Shown here: positions 11,701-18,181 of the stretch, one piece after another
Layout: the number at the start of each line of letters is the position of its first letter
Position numbering within the stretch: position 1 is the first letter of the stretch
Notes under the pieces: generated by a model
The model's database searches: none
Seen by the model: the letters and a program-made list of their open reading frames with translations, nothing else
What the model was told of the DNA's origin: nothing
Translations under genes and position numbers: made by a program
NCBI GenBank assembly: GCA_934481515.1
Contig: CAKSPO010000014.1
Coordinates: 1-45,477, forward strand
Origin: an uncultured Eubacteriales bacterium
GTDB lineage: Bacteria > Bacillota > Clostridia > Oscillospirales > CAG-272
Direction of reading: 5' to 3'
Length of the DNA stretch: 45,477 bases

Positions 11701-11984
11701 TTGAAGGTCAGCGTCAGCTTGCCGTCCGCATAAACGAACGTGCCTGTCTGCTCTCCGTTGAATCCCGAAATCAGGAAAGAGTTCCCCGTAATTGTGAACA
11801 GGTACTCTCTGCCGTCGTCCTTGGTATAATAGACGTTGTCAATCCCGTAATCCGTCTGGTTGTTGCCCGGCTGATCCGGATTGTCCGGCTGATCGTCCCC
11901 GCCGCACGCGGTCAGGAGAATCAGGGAGAAGCAGAAAATTGCAAGCAAAATCAATACGGGCAATTTTCTTCTGTGTGTTTTCAT
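2727..11984 (-). CDS. Giant BspA-type leucine-rich repeat surface lipoprotein
   Basis: A 3085-residue exported lipoprotein. Residues 1-27 form a lipoprotein signal peptide: positively charged start, hydrophobic core, lipobox LTAC with the acylated Cys at 27, then an Asp/Pro/Asn-rich spacer. From about 125 to 270 there are two InlB-type repeats (for example DGYAFIGWYTDKDY and GAAFVGWWVSDY). Several Fn3-like beta domains follow to about 690, marked by recurring WNKVEGATGYKVSV-type phrases, then two more InlB-type repeats to about 850. The rest, to about 3060, is an array of BspA/LRR_5 repeats of roughly 23 residues with the pattern AF..C..L..I.IP..V..IG. It ends without LPXTG or another wall anchor, consistent with lipid anchoring. 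BspA-type proteins are known as surface adhesins. The start is supported by GAGGAGG nine bases upstream. Promoter and terminator flank it, so it is monocistronic. The ligand is unknown. Confidence 0.93.
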   Translation of the reverse strand: MKTHRRKLPVLILLAIFCFSLILLTACGGDDQPDNPDQPGNNQTDYGIDNVYYTKDDGREYLFTITGNSFLISGFNGEQTGTFVYADGKLTLTFKTGDNTQASAALENGVLKLTYNGGSYRLVPRTYYTVSFDVDGGSAVAARKVLNGDTTAKPADPSKDGYAFIGWYTDKDYKTAFTFDTTVITADTTVYARFEKHAAGQPEYKVSFACDGAVYDPIRTVNGIAYRLPTPVKEGAAFVGWWVSDYQSGDKLTYQYTGQKLTEDTILFAVFETAGVPNVSVNAEKISWNALGPTANYRVTVKNGDKVLEDKNVGTNEFTFDFANQAAGEYTITVTCNGKASTVYYKNKALARVSNFRVVSGGVLVFDPVENAQSYLITVRCANANHTHTAISNGSSTNYVFANCDMPKDGIVFVVTAKAEGYLDSVSSYTYYLGLDAVTGITVDNGKITWYPVENATAYYVEISRDGKVLKNAYVTSGTAYSISDLDAGAISVKVTPVSNGYYSAPAEAVSFTKTTLARPSGITASGNVIRWNKVEGATGYKVSVNGTVYDTTDATFTITEEMIGAGNFVYAVSVQAVAADAANNSPYSESASVNYATMGDVVYENGVLRWTPVITAKKYSVKVGTKTYTVDGKNSSFAVTFLEAGTTEISVCFIDENDDGSAWKTITVEVYGVEFDARGGAETKTVYVAFGDAINLPETSRDGYDFAGWFTSPAGLSGGKRYDSVRFEGNSDTVLYAGWSAKKYNVTLTPGEGGTADPKTTEVTYGLYNRLPLATHTDPTRLFVGWFSEPNGAGIRYSNEKGEALVRWNLPSDTTLYAYFAETLKFSLIENGTAYSVSQGDYGIGKLTTITIPTTYNGLPVTTVEASAFVSCSTLTEIRIPNTIKLIEIGSEGVNGVGSAFQSCSNLREITIYPVEGAKDVRYHSVDGVLYYNNEYTGMEIKAYPYAKTGALEIEEGTTVIPTGAFKSAKFTEVIVPHTVTEIHANAFQSCSNLTKITFLVAPDGVAEVPLTIRDKAIYSCSKLESVVLPARLTAFGTNTISSCSALTSIDIAGTGGSFTAKGETGRKVLCNAAGDTIIFCPKGMTGEFTIPNGITTIGEAAFQSCNKLTKITIPGFVTEIQKDAFKSCSGMEVLDLTEEGYALTIRESAFYSCSGLYSVTLPKRLVKMEANAFGSTSKLTKVIVNSAGAATAEGDKIIVDFATNAFGTTVTSATGMPNFYVTHVELGPEVPEFEITGVFGQKIENVKVDEKNPNYTAIDGVLFDKAVTKLVYYPTDRSGNYTLPDTIIEIGDRVFQNKTGLTGITVGKNVKTIGVGAFRGCNKLEYITFVDGGTEKLTIGNDAFYGCSVMDNIVLPARLVDIGANAFNNCKKIVKLVIPEGVTHIGAGAFSYCSYMTEVSLPKSLETMDLDIKGLFTVFSGCSALEKITVPESNTHFATIDNVLYQRTDKPVLDKDGNKVLNDDGTEKTVNVISTLLLCPQNKAGSTTVTVPGTVTGVAASAFNSNKVVTEVLFGALEKGETLTIGDQAFGNCAVLAKIALPEGLGEIPASMFYGCKTLEEVVIPSTVATIGSRAFSGCSNLKTLTFTATPAGQDPVDLVIADARSYYDSPFYSCNNLKEIVLPERLTVIGKYAFGGLVSGQYGEYYIPLFERISLPSTLKEIHDYAFQNARYLTSVTFAPGTTLSDNGKTFSIGASAFYYCESLTSITLPSSTDPDVTYSIGNNAFGYAGLKEITIPAAVGKFGASVFNRCTDLAKISFEKGANPEFGNSLFAYTAITSVVLPEGVEALSNYMFQGCNGLTSVTIPATVKTIGIRTFDNCLKLSKITFATYEKDGKSYSSVISIDNWAFSKTAIASFTFPTLEGGKMLSLGNAIFSSCRNLETIGLSKSVGEIGTAFAECFSIRNFVVDAESENFSSKPGSPILYNKDGTAYKYICGQLPAGEYVIPEGITSIGSNVFKGQLGITGLEIPRSMQSIGNNAFEGCTSLETVLFRHSTDKPSQLTQKDSYGTNLFKSCTALKKVTLPANMTEIPKNMFYYCSALESIVIPYGVTSIGQDAFGYTALRSVSIPATVKTIDNYAFEGRSKAGTITSLTFEREADGSTALTTIGNVAFKYQCIPTIEIPSSVTSLGNNSFSNNPALTSFTFEEGTQIKTFGTYLIENSPLIETFTVPASVTTLGNSDFAGCTSLRSVIFEEGSKLTTVGSSTFKASGIESITFPEGVTTFTTVKKPNVTTSNTLFQDCVNLKSVTFGSKTTFLAKQMFKGCTALESIDIPDSVETIGTECFINCTTLKSVNFGENSKVTKIGDKCFANSGLESIVLPASFTKFGYGSSYSSTVSSSGKQFLDCTSLKSVEFKGKLGVICGYVFQGCTALESIEIPASTTIIGNYAFDGCTALKSVAINSSGSLVIGTYAFRNSAIESVTIPKGTTKIDNYAFNSCANLATVNFEAGTASLTLGTYVFENCTALTSIALPDRIAKIPNYAFRYDSALETVTFNKVTEIGTGAFIGTKALKSVTLPATLGTIGVDAFLDSGLESITIPKGCTKIGDNAFGCCSNLATFNVEAGNTKYSVNIGALVEVSGGVSKIIALPGGLTGVLTVPEGVTLGGYALNGLDGITQVILPASTTKIEPYAFKYSKVKSVIIPPTVTEIGKGAFEKSSITSIVIPASVTTIGEDAFSNSEKLASITFEEDSQLVSLGRYAFEGTAIQSIVLPAGIVRLGDTDYISSFTFRNCKQLSSVTFLGELVALNSYAFQGCEALKSFTIPETVKVMGANVFEASGLESITIPAGLRSLYVTASSVNMSNAQTFKDCKSLKTVILNEGLECINGSAFDGCTALETIVIPSTVTEIGGYAFRDCTALKTVTFAEGSQLETIGYQAFIRSGLESIVMPDTVTKLGDQVFTDCENLISVTLSNSLVEIPKETFKNCVALEGITIPASVRTLGANAFTNSGIKTLTVPATLTSFNSSPFKDCKRLEKVVFAEGCALLTGSMFSGCENLKSVTLASTITNIGASAFADCTSIKEIIIPMAVSTINNGAFKGWTANQTIKFMCSEEDSAVFATTWNNDCEANIEWNYDPEENK

Positions 11985-12300
11985 GAGTCGTCCTCCTCGT
12001 TTTATTTTATTGGTATAAAATAATGCATATAGTATAGCAGAGTACAGTCAAAATTGCAAGATATTTTTGAAAAAAATTCATTTTTATCCGATGTAGATAA
12101 AATGTCGTACGTCAAAATGCGGTTTTATTTGTCACAATCACAACAAAGAGCCGTCACAATCCCGTTTTTTTCTGAAAGCCAAGTGTCAATTTGCAAGCAT
12201 CTCCATTCCAAAATTGCAAATTTGCATAATAGAAAGAGCTTTCCGTCATTTTCGGCGTTTTTTTCAATTTTTCGAAGGAAATGCGTCAGCAAGTCCCGGC
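11985..12300. other. AT-rich intergenic region between the lipoprotein and UPF0210 genes
   Basis: No coding frame is supported here. It holds the lipoprotein promoter at its left end. The remainder, 12,060-12,300, is AT-rich and contains several short TTGCAA/TTGCAAAT words, but no convincing terminator for the UPF0210 gene. Confidence 0.6.
12031..12059 (-). promoter_or_regulatory. Sigma-A promoter for the giant lipoprotein gene
   Basis: On the minus strand TTGCAA (12,054-12,059) and TATACT (12,031-12,036) are 17 bases apart. The predicted leader is about 40 bases to the ATG. Confidence 0.7.
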
Positions 12301-13659
12301 TCAGTTCTTCAGGCTGTGGATGGGTGCCGGAATTCTTCCGCCGCGGCGGATAAACCGCGCCGGCGAGAAGGTATTGAGCGGCATGACAGGAGCGCTTCCC
12401 AGAAGCCCGCCGAATTCCACCCGGTCACCCGCAGTCTTTCCCCATGCGGGAATCAGGCGCACTGCCGTGGTTTTGGTATTGACAACACCGATGGCAATTT
12501 CGTCCGCGATGATTCCGTCGATGACCTCCTCCGGCGTATCTCCCGGAATGGCGATCATGTCCAGTCCCACCGAGCAGACCGCCGTCATTGCCTCCAGCTT
12601 TTCAAGGGTCAACGCTCCGCGCTCCGCCGCGGCGATCATCCCTGCGTCCTCGGAAACCGGAATAAACGCGCCGGACAGCCCGCCGACATGGGAGGATGCC
12701 ATCACGCCGCCTTTTTTGACTGCGTCGTTGAGCATTGCAAGCGCGGCGGTGGTTCCGTGTGCGCCACAGGATTCCAGACCCATCTCCTCAAGGATATATG
12801 CTACCGAATCGCCGATTGCCGGCGTCGGCGCCAGGGACAAGTCCACAATGCCGAACGGAACGCCCAGCTGCTTTGCCGCCTCACCCGCAACCAATTGGCC
12901 GACCCGCGTGATTTTGAACGCGGTTTTCTTGATGACCTCCGCAAGCTCTGTCAGATCGCAGTCCCCGGCACGTCGGATGGCGGAAGCCACCACACCGGGA
13001 CCGCTGACCCCGACATTGACCGCGGTGTCCGGTTCCCCGATCCCGCAGAAGGCGCCCGCCATGAAAGGATTATCCTCCGGTACGTTGGAGAACACCACCA
13101 GCTTTGCGCAGGCGATGGAATTCTTATCCCGCGTCAGGTACGCCGCACGCCGGATGGTGCTTCCCATCAGCGCAATGGCATCCATGTGGATACCCGCTTT
13201 GGTGGAAGCGACGTTGACGGAGGAGCAAACATTTTCGGTCTCGGTCAACGCCTCCGGAATGACCGAAATCAGATTTTTTGCTCCTTCGGTAAAGCCCTTC
13301 TGAACCAGTGCGGAAAAGCCGCCGATGAAATTGATGCCCAAAGCGTCCGCCGCGCGCTGCAGGGTCTTTGCGACCGCCAGATAGCGTTCGGGTCCTCCGT
13401 CCCCGCCGATGAGTGATACCGGCGTGACCGATACCCGCTTGTTGACGATCGGGATGCCGTACATTTTTTCGATTCCGGAGGCGACCGATACCAGTCGCTC
13501 CGCCTTCCGGGTGATCTTATCATAGATGCGGTCGCACAGCCGGTTGGTATCCTCGCTGACGCAGTCCCAAAGAGAAATGCCCATGGTAATTGTCCGGATG
13601 TCGAGGCATTCCTCCCGGATCATGTTGATGGTTTCCAGAATATCCTGTGTGTTGATCAT
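12301..13659 (-). CDS. UPF0210 (PFL) family protein
   Basis: A 452-residue protein matching the length and layout of the UPF0210 family: N-terminus INTQDILETINMIREECLDI, then ITMGISLWDC, an internal IGGFSALVQKG, and a Ser/Gly-rich C-terminal half. The family has no established biochemical role, though its fold relates to pyruvate-formate-lyase-like barrels. The start at 13,657-13,659 has GAGGAG nine bases upstream. The long upstream extension of the frame runs through the neighbouring ACT gene in another frame and is not real. The gene follows the ACT-domain gene by 11 bases; this pair is conserved in many Firmicutes, which suggests that the ACT protein regulates or works with it. No clear terminator follows. 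Confidence 0.9.
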   Translation of the reverse strand: MINTQDILETINMIREECLDIRTITMGISLWDCVSEDTNRLCDRIYDKITRKAERLVSVASGIEKMYGIPIVNKRVSVTPVSLIGGDGGPERYLAVAKTLQRAADALGINFIGGFSALVQKGFTEGAKNLISVIPEALTETENVCSSVNVASTKAGIHMDAIALMGSTIRRAAYLTRDKNSIACAKLVVFSNVPEDNPFMAGAFCGIGEPDTAVNVGVSGPGVVASAIRRAGDCDLTELAEVIKKTAFKITRVGQLVAGEAAKQLGVPFGIVDLSLAPTPAIGDSVAYILEEMGLESCGAHGTTAALAMLNDAVKKGGVMASSHVGGLSGAFIPVSEDAGMIAAAERGALTLEKLEAMTAVCSVGLDMIAIPGDTPEEVIDGIIADEIAIGVVNTKTTAVRLIPAWGKTAGDRVEFGGLLGSAPVMPLNTFSPARFIRRGGRIPAPIHSLKN

Positions 13660-13670
13660 AACGGCACTCC

Positions 13671-13940
13671 TCAGACGTGGTGCATGGTGTTGAAAATATC
13701 CTCGTGCATGACATGGATTGCCAGTCCCGCTTCTTCGGCATATGCGGTCAGCCGATCCGCAAACGCCGGAAACCCGACCGACAGATTCCGGATGTCTGCC
13801 AGCATAATCATGGCAAAATACTCGGAAAGAACGCTTTGCGTAATTTCCAGAATGTTCGCGCCGCACGAGGCGCAGATTGCCGAGACCCCGGCAATGATTC
13901 CCACTGTGTCCTTTCCCGTCACTGTAATGACAGCCTTCAT
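13671..13940 (-). CDS. ACT domain protein (UPF0237 family)
   Basis: An 89-residue single ACT domain of the UPF0237 type: MKAVITVTGKDTVGIIAGVS, then CASCGANILEITQSVL and FAMIMLADI, the expected beta-alpha-beta-beta-alpha-beta layout. ACT domains bind small ligands, usually amino acids. The start is the ATG at 13,938-13,940, preceded by GGGAAAAAGGAG; the longer frame would start in non-coding leader. It is the first gene of an operon with UPF0210 just downstream and probably its ligand-sensing partner (inference from conserved pairing). Confidence 0.9.
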   Translation of the reverse strand: MKAVITVTGKDTVGIIAGVSAICASCGANILEITQSVLSEYFAMIMLADIRNLSVGFPAFADRLTAYAEEAGLAIHVMHEDIFNTMHHV

Positions 13941-14013
13941 ATATTTTTCTCCTTTTTCCCTTCCTGCAGCCAGATGCCTGGTTGCGGTGCAGAAGCTTTT
14001 CTGAATTTTTCCT

Positions 14014-14042
14014 ATTTTATCATAAAGCGGCTCTCCCGTCAA
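14014..14042 (-). promoter_or_regulatory. Sigma-A promoter for the ACT-UPF0210 operon
   Basis: On the minus strand TTGACG (14,037-14,042) and TAAAAT (14,014-14,019) with a 17-base spacer, about 75 bases before the ACT start. Confidence 0.65.
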
Positions 14043-14103
14043 GGCGTTTCCTTCAAAATCCGGTTTTTTCGACGGTCTTTTTCAAAAACGCACAAAAAAG
14101 CGG

Positions 14104-14132
14104 TTGACGGCAGCGCAAAATCGTGCTATAAT
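14104..14132 (+). promoter_or_regulatory. Sigma-A promoter for the small membrane protein gene
   Basis: TTGACG (14,104-14,109), 17-base spacer, TATAAT (14,127-14,132), about 55 bases before the gene's GAGGAGG site. Confidence 0.75.
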
Positions 14133-14193
14133 GTCTGCGTGTTCGCGTAAATTGCATTTATATAGTAAAAACCAAGCCAGAGGAGGACAAAAA

Positions 14194-14727
14194 ATGGATT
14201 CCGGTTTCGGTTCGGGGGGCGCCCCTTTTGAATACGCAGTGGCAGAAGCCAAAAGCGGAAAACTGATTCTCCGGCGGATCGTTCTGATCTCGCTCTATGT
14301 CATCTGGGTGGTCGGACTGTTCATTGTCGGAATAGCGACACGCCTGCTGGTCCCCTTTCTGGCACTGGTACCGCTATCGCTCTGGATTCTGGTCTTTTTC
14401 ACATGGCGGCTGACGCAGGTGGAATACGAATATTCCTTCTTTGCGGGCAAAATGACCGTCAGCCGGATTTTCGGAAACCGCAGCCGCAAAAAGCTGTGCG
14501 AGGTACAGATCCGGGACATTGACCTCATTGCTCCGGCGGAAACCCCGCAGGCATGCGCCTGTGAGAACAGTGTCACGATTTTTGCCGCGTCCGGAAAAGA
14601 GTCTCCGAGTCTCTATTACGCGGCATGGAAGGATCCGGACGGAGAAAAGGTCGTCCTCGCCTTTGACTGCAACGAAAAAGCGCAGAAAATTCTGCGTTAT
14701 TACAACATGGCTGCAATGGCAAAATAA
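14194..14727 (+). CDS. Small two-helix membrane protein, function unknown
   Basis: A 177-residue protein without a family I can name. After a Gly-rich start, two adjacent hydrophobic stretches at about 29-50 and 52-72 form a membrane hairpin, followed by a soluble C-terminal part of about 100 residues (VEYEYSFFAGKMTVSRIFGN, and a PSLYYAAW segment). The layout resembles small bacterial PH-like membrane proteins, which is a fold guess only. The ATG at 14,194 follows GAGGAGG by eight bases; the longer frame starting at 14,104 overlaps the promoter and is rejected. It is monocistronic and convergent with the DUF4886 gene, with a shared terminator between them. Confidence 0.8.
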   Translation: MDSGFGSGGAPFEYAVAEAKSGKLILRRIVLISLYVIWVVGLFIVGIATRLLVPFLALVPLSLWILVFFTWRLTQVEYEYSFFAGKMTVSRIFGNRSRKKLCEVQIRDIDLIAPAETPQACACENSVTIFAASGKESPSLYYAAWKDPDGEKVVLAFDCNEKAQKILRYYNMAAMAK

Positions 14728-14765
14728 AAGATATGTTCTGTTGCAGAGCCGAAAAAAAGAACAGC

Positions 14766-14801
14766 GGGAGGAACGGATTCCGTCGCGGATCCGTTCCTCC
14801 C
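14766..14801. terminator. Bidirectional terminator between convergent genes
   Basis: A perfect 13-bp stem, GGGAGGAACGGAT with its complement, around a 10-base loop. CCTTTGTTT follows on the plus strand and a run of seven T on the minus strand (after GCTGTTC). It serves the small membrane protein gene and the DUF4886 gene. Confidence 0.85.
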
Positions 14802-14813
14802 CCTTTGTTTGGT

Positions 14814-15536
14814 TTAGATTCCGGCATCCTTCAGGACAGAAACACAGGCAAGGATCCGCTCCGGGTCGGCTCCGTCCGGCACGAATCCGTTGACCGGAAG
14901 ACCGAAGAAGCGTGCCCAGACGTATGCCGCCGCATACCTGCCGTAATTCAGACTCAGGTGGAATCCATCGCGGCAGAACTCGGTTCCGTCCGGTGCAACA
15001 TTCTCCCGAAGCAACTGAATGGCATCCCCTGTACGGATCATTCGGTCAATGCCAAACTCCCCGCAAACGCGCCGTGCCGTCTCGCGGATACATGCTATCA
15101 TTTTTTGCTGGCTATACTCATAGGTTTGGAATGCGGCATGTGTGGAAGTGGTTGCATACGCCCATGTCTCGTTCCAGACGGGCTGTGCCGTCGGGCAAAG
15201 CGTTCTGATATAAGAAAGCACTTCTTCAAGATACGGTACGTAGCTCTCATAGCATCCGGAAAGTCCGCTCGACTGCTGTACCGTGACAAAATCCCACGGC
15301 TCGGAGGACAAAATCTCATTGGCGCTGACGTGTCCGCCTCCGATGGCAACGCCGTCCTTTTGATACTCATATTCCGCCGCGTTCGTCCGCAGATTTCCGG
15401 CGTGCCGCTCCAGCGAACATCCGCCGATGTACAGATTCCGTACCAGAAGCCCCGCATCGGTCATCCGGTCAAGGTATGCCGTGCAATCCTGTGAAAAGCT
15501 GTTTCCCAGTGCCAGAATCCGGAGTTGTTTTTTCAT
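14814..15536 (-). CDS. DUF4886 SGNH-hydrolase-like protein
   Basis: A 240-residue protein that begins with LRILALGNSFSQDCTAYL, the block I nucleophile pattern (GNSF/GNSFS) of DUF4886 proteins, which share the SGNH-hydrolase fold. Further marks are LYIGGCSLERHAGNL, FVTVQQSSGLSG and, near the end, CRDGFHLSLNYGRYAAA, which supplies the catalytic Asp and His of block V. No signal peptide is visible. Family members are often encoded near glycan-degrading genes and are thought to remove acyl groups; the substrate here is unknown. The start has AGGAG seven bases upstream; a 13-codon extension to 15,575 lacks such a site. It follows the MATE gene by 82 bases on the same strand and may be cotranscribed. 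Confidence 0.85.
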   Translation of the reverse strand: MKKQLRILALGNSFSQDCTAYLDRMTDAGLLVRNLYIGGCSLERHAGNLRTNAAEYEYQKDGVAIGGGHVSANEILSSEPWDFVTVQQSSGLSGCYESYVPYLEEVLSYIRTLCPTAQPVWNETWAYATTSTHAAFQTYEYSQQKMIACIRETARRVCGEFGIDRMIRTGDAIQLLRENVAPDGTEFCRDGFHLSLNYGRYAAAYVWARFFGLPVNGFVPDGADPERILACVSVLKDAGI

Positions 15537-15555
15537 GTTTTTCTCCTTTTCTCTC

Positions 15556-15577
15556 CTTTGCGGATGGAACCGCAAAG
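15556..15577. other. Small hairpin before the DUF4886 gene
   Basis: CTTTGCGG and CCGCAAAG flank a 6-base loop in the MATE-DUF4886 gap. On the plus strand it is followed by ATATTTTTGTTTTTTC. On the minus strand it lies just before the ribosome binding site. Confidence 0.4.
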
Positions 15578-15618
15578 ATATTTTTGTTTTTTCTTCCGTC
15601 CGCAGTACCGCAGATCGT

Positions 15619-17019
15619 TCAGGAAATAGTTTGCCCCTCCGGGCAGATGTCCTGCCTCTTTTTCAGCTTTCGCAGGGTCAGGAACACAAAGAGAAACTGC
15701 ACCGCCGCGGTCGCGCCCCAGGAAACCGACCACGCGACATACAGGCTTTCCGGCGTTCCCACCGCGGCGAAGACCGTGTAAATCCAGACCACGCGGAGCA
15801 GGCATGCGCCGATCAGAGAAACGATCATCGGGGTCAGCGATTTTCCGAGTCCGCGCAATGCGCCGCATCCGACCTCCATCCATCCGCACAGAAAATACGG
15901 CAGGCACACAATGGAAAGCCGCACCAGACCCGCCTGCACCACATCTTCGTTCTCCGGTGCGAAAATATGCAGAAGCGGTTCTCCGAAAACAAGCACCGCA
16001 CCGCCCACCAGAAGTCCCACCGCCGCCACCACGGCGACACAGTAAAGGATGCTCTTCTTCATCCGGTGATATTTCATGGCGCCGGCATTCTGCCCGACGA
16101 AGGTCAGCGTCGTATGATAAAGTGCGTTTTGCGTTGCATAGACGTAATTGTCCAGATTGGATGCCGCCGTGTTCCCGGCGACAATGGTCGGTCCGAAGGA
16201 GTTCACCGCTGCCTGATTCAACACGTTGGAGATGGAGAACAGCGTGCTCTGGATGCCTGCCGGGATGCCGAGCAGTACCACGCGTTTCAGTTTTTTGCCG
16301 TCGATCCGGAGGCGGTGCAAATCCAGATGGCACGGACCGTCCGTCCGCATCATGAACCATACGGTCAGAATGCAGGAAATCCACTGGGAAACTGCGGTTG
16401 CAACTCCGACGCCGAGTGCTCCCCAGCGAAAAACAAGCACCGTGACCAGATTCAGAATGACATTCACGACGCCCGCCGCGGAAAGGTAGATCAGCGGGTG
16501 CACCGTGTCTCCGGAGGAGCGGAGCATAGAGGCGCAGTAATTATACAGCATATTTGCCGGCATTCCGCAGAAATATGCCGTCATATACAGCGTCGCTTCG
16601 TCCAGAATGGTATCATCCGTTCCCATCCACGAAAGGAATGTGCGGGAAAAGACCAGACCAATCACGGTCACGATTGCCCCGGCGATGGTCGAGGCAAGGA
16701 CAGAGGTGTGCACATACTTTTCCACGTCCTCCTTCTGCCCCGCTCCGATCCCCTGTGCAACGCAGATGCCGGAACCGACCGACAAGCCGAAGAACAGATT
16801 GACAATCAGAGTGATCAGCGCGGCGCAGGAACCGACCGCCGCCAGTGAATTGGCACACTCCTCCGGTGTATCTCCGCCCCACCTGCCGACGACCACCGTG
16901 TCTGCGGTATTGAACAGCAGCTGCAGAACCGCAGTCGCTATCAGCGGAAATGTGAAAAAAAGGATCTGCCGGAGCAGGGGTCCCTCCGTCAGCGTCTGTG
17001 ATGTTTGTCTCCGTTTCAT
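15619..17019 (-). CDS. MATE family multidrug/sodium antiporter
   Basis: A 466-residue, highly hydrophobic protein with twelve predicted helices in two similar halves, as in MATE exporters. Diagnostic stretches are TEGPLLRQILFFTFPLIAT at the start, LLFNTADTVVVGRW in the first helix pair, and GIPAGIQSTLFSISNVLNQ at the start of the second half. MATE proteins expel cationic compounds using a sodium or proton gradient across the cytoplasmic membrane. Length is normal. The ATG at 17,017-17,019 is preceded only by a distant GGGAG, so initiation may be weak. It is the first gene of a likely two-gene unit with the DUF4886 gene. The substrate is not predictable. Confidence 0.93.
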   Translation of the reverse strand: MKRRQTSQTLTEGPLLRQILFFTFPLIATAVLQLLFNTADTVVVGRWGGDTPEECANSLAAVGSCAALITLIVNLFFGLSVGSGICVAQGIGAGQKEDVEKYVHTSVLASTIAGAIVTVIGLVFSRTFLSWMGTDDTILDEATLYMTAYFCGMPANMLYNYCASMLRSSGDTVHPLIYLSAAGVVNVILNLVTVLVFRWGALGVGVATAVSQWISCILTVWFMMRTDGPCHLDLHRLRIDGKKLKRVVLLGIPAGIQSTLFSISNVLNQAAVNSFGPTIVAGNTAASNLDNYVYATQNALYHTTLTFVGQNAGAMKYHRMKKSILYCVAVVAAVGLLVGGAVLVFGEPLLHIFAPENEDVVQAGLVRLSIVCLPYFLCGWMEVGCGALRGLGKSLTPMIVSLIGACLLRVVWIYTVFAAVGTPESLYVAWSVSWGATAAVQFLFVFLTLRKLKKRQDICPEGQTIS

Positions 17020-17064
17020 TCTCTGCTTTTTCTCCCGGAAATATCATAAAACCAATGTTCTAAA

Positions 17065-17094
17065 ATTATACTCCGCCCGTCCCCTGTTTGTCAA
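17065..17094 (-). promoter_or_regulatory. Sigma-A promoter for the MATE gene
   Basis: On the minus strand TTGACA (17,089-17,094) and TATAAT (17,065-17,070) with an 18-base spacer. Confidence 0.75.
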
Positions 17095-17214
17095 GTCTCC
17101 TTTCCGGGTTTTCCGAAAAAACGACATTTTTTGACCTCTGGCAGACCTCACTCATATCCTTATTAGTGAACTCCCTTTGCGGGGTTCGACATTTTGCGAC
17201 AAAAGGAGACTGTT

Positions 17215-18069
17215 ATGGCTCAGATTACCAATCAGGCACAACTATTATATAACGGAAACGTCATCCATTCCAACATTGCGGTCAGCGACATCCGCGGCGT
17301 TCTCACGGCGGCAAAGAAAGCAATTCCGGAAACCTACCGTCCGGGCGACACCGTTACCTTTGTGGTCAGTGCCGTCAACTCCGGCGACACGGCAATCACC
17401 GGTGTGACCGTGACGGACAATCAAGGTTCGTATCCGTTCGGCAATACAACGCTCTATCCGCTGACCCTTCTGGAGGGAGCGGTAGCGCTGTATATCAACG
17501 GCACCCTTGCAGTAGCTCCGACCGTTACGGCGGGGCCTCCGCTGGAATTTTCCGGTATTACCATCCCCGCAGGCGGCAACATGGCTCTGATCTACAAGGC
17601 CACCGTCAACGAATTCGCACCGCTCGGTGCAGAGGCGCAGATTATGAATACGGCAACCGTGACCGGAACGGAGCTGACCACTCCGATGGAAGCCAGCGCA
17701 ACCATCACGCCGATTGAAACGCCGGATCTGCGGATCATCAAGAGCATCTCTCCCATCCCGGTTGTGGAAAACGGAACCGTCACCTATACGTTTGAAATCC
17801 GCAACTACGGAGCCGCCGCCATCACTGAAGGCGGAAACCTGATTCTGTCCGACACCTTCCGCCCGATCCTCTCCGGTCTGACCGCGACGCGGAACGGCAC
17901 AGCGCTGACCCCCACCACGGACTACACCTATGCGCCTGCAACCGGTGAATTTGCCACCGTCGCAGGTGTTCTGACCGTTCCCGCGGCAACCTACACGCAG
18001 GATCCGACCACCGGCGCATGGAGCGTCACTCCGGGCGAGACAACGGTGACCGTCAGCGGAACCATCTGA
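17215..18069 (+). CDS. DUF11-repeat protein without signal peptide
   Basis: A 284-residue beta-rich protein. Two DUF11-like (conserved repeat) domains are visible. The first contains YRPGDTVTFVVSAVNSGDTA then GVTVTDNQG; the second contains VVENGTVTYTFEIRNYGAAA then LILSDTFRP. DUF11 domains usually occur in long cell-surface proteins, but here the protein is short, starts directly with MAQITNQAQLLYNG, has no signal peptide and no membrane anchor, and stops after the second unit. It could be a spore-surface or otherwise non-classically located protein; that is a guess. The start at 17,215 has AAGGAG seven to eight bases before it. It stands alone, followed by the RNA-rich region. Confidence 0.85.
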   Translation: MAQITNQAQLLYNGNVIHSNIAVSDIRGVLTAAKKAIPETYRPGDTVTFVVSAVNSGDTAITGVTVTDNQGSYPFGNTTLYPLTLLEGAVALYINGTLAVAPTVTAGPPLEFSGITIPAGGNMALIYKATVNEFAPLGAEAQIMNTATVTGTELTTPMEASATITPIETPDLRIIKSISPIPVVENGTVTYTFEIRNYGAAAITEGGNLILSDTFRPILSGLTATRNGTALTPTTDYTYAPATGEFATVAGVLTVPAATYTQDPTTGAWSVTPGETTVTVSGTI

Positions 18070-18086
18070 ATGCAGTTGCATTAAGT

Positions 18087-18138
18087 ACAGTCGGTTCTTA
18101 AATCTCACACCATCCGGCATCTCCGTCGAACCGACTGT
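18087..18138. repeat. 11-bp inverted repeat after the DUF11 gene
   Basis: ACAGTCGGTTC and GAACCGACTGT, a perfect match with a 30-base spacer, 18 bases after the stop codon. A second hairpin follows directly at 18,154-18,181. Neither has a T run, so they may be mRNA 3'-end structures rather than classical terminators. Confidence 0.5.
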
Positions 18139-18153
18139 CCGGACAAAGCCCCC

Positions 18154-18181
18154 GCTGCCTGCGGCGTTTGCCGCGGGCAGC
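18154..18181 (+). other. GC-rich hairpin downstream of the DUF11 gene
   Basis: GCTGCCTGCGGC and GCCGCGGGCAGC pair over 12 bp (one T-G wobble) around a GTTT tetraloop. No T tract follows, so termination would be factor-dependent or the hairpin protects the 3' end. Confidence 0.45.

Noticed and set aside
5994..12023. 2009-residue open frame on the plus strand
   Set aside because: It lies antisense to the lipoprotein gene and reflects the repeat-biased codon use there; no ribosome binding site and no recognisable domain.
12214..13416. 400-residue open frame on the plus strand
   Set aside because: Antisense to UPF0210; the minus-strand protein matches a known family in full.
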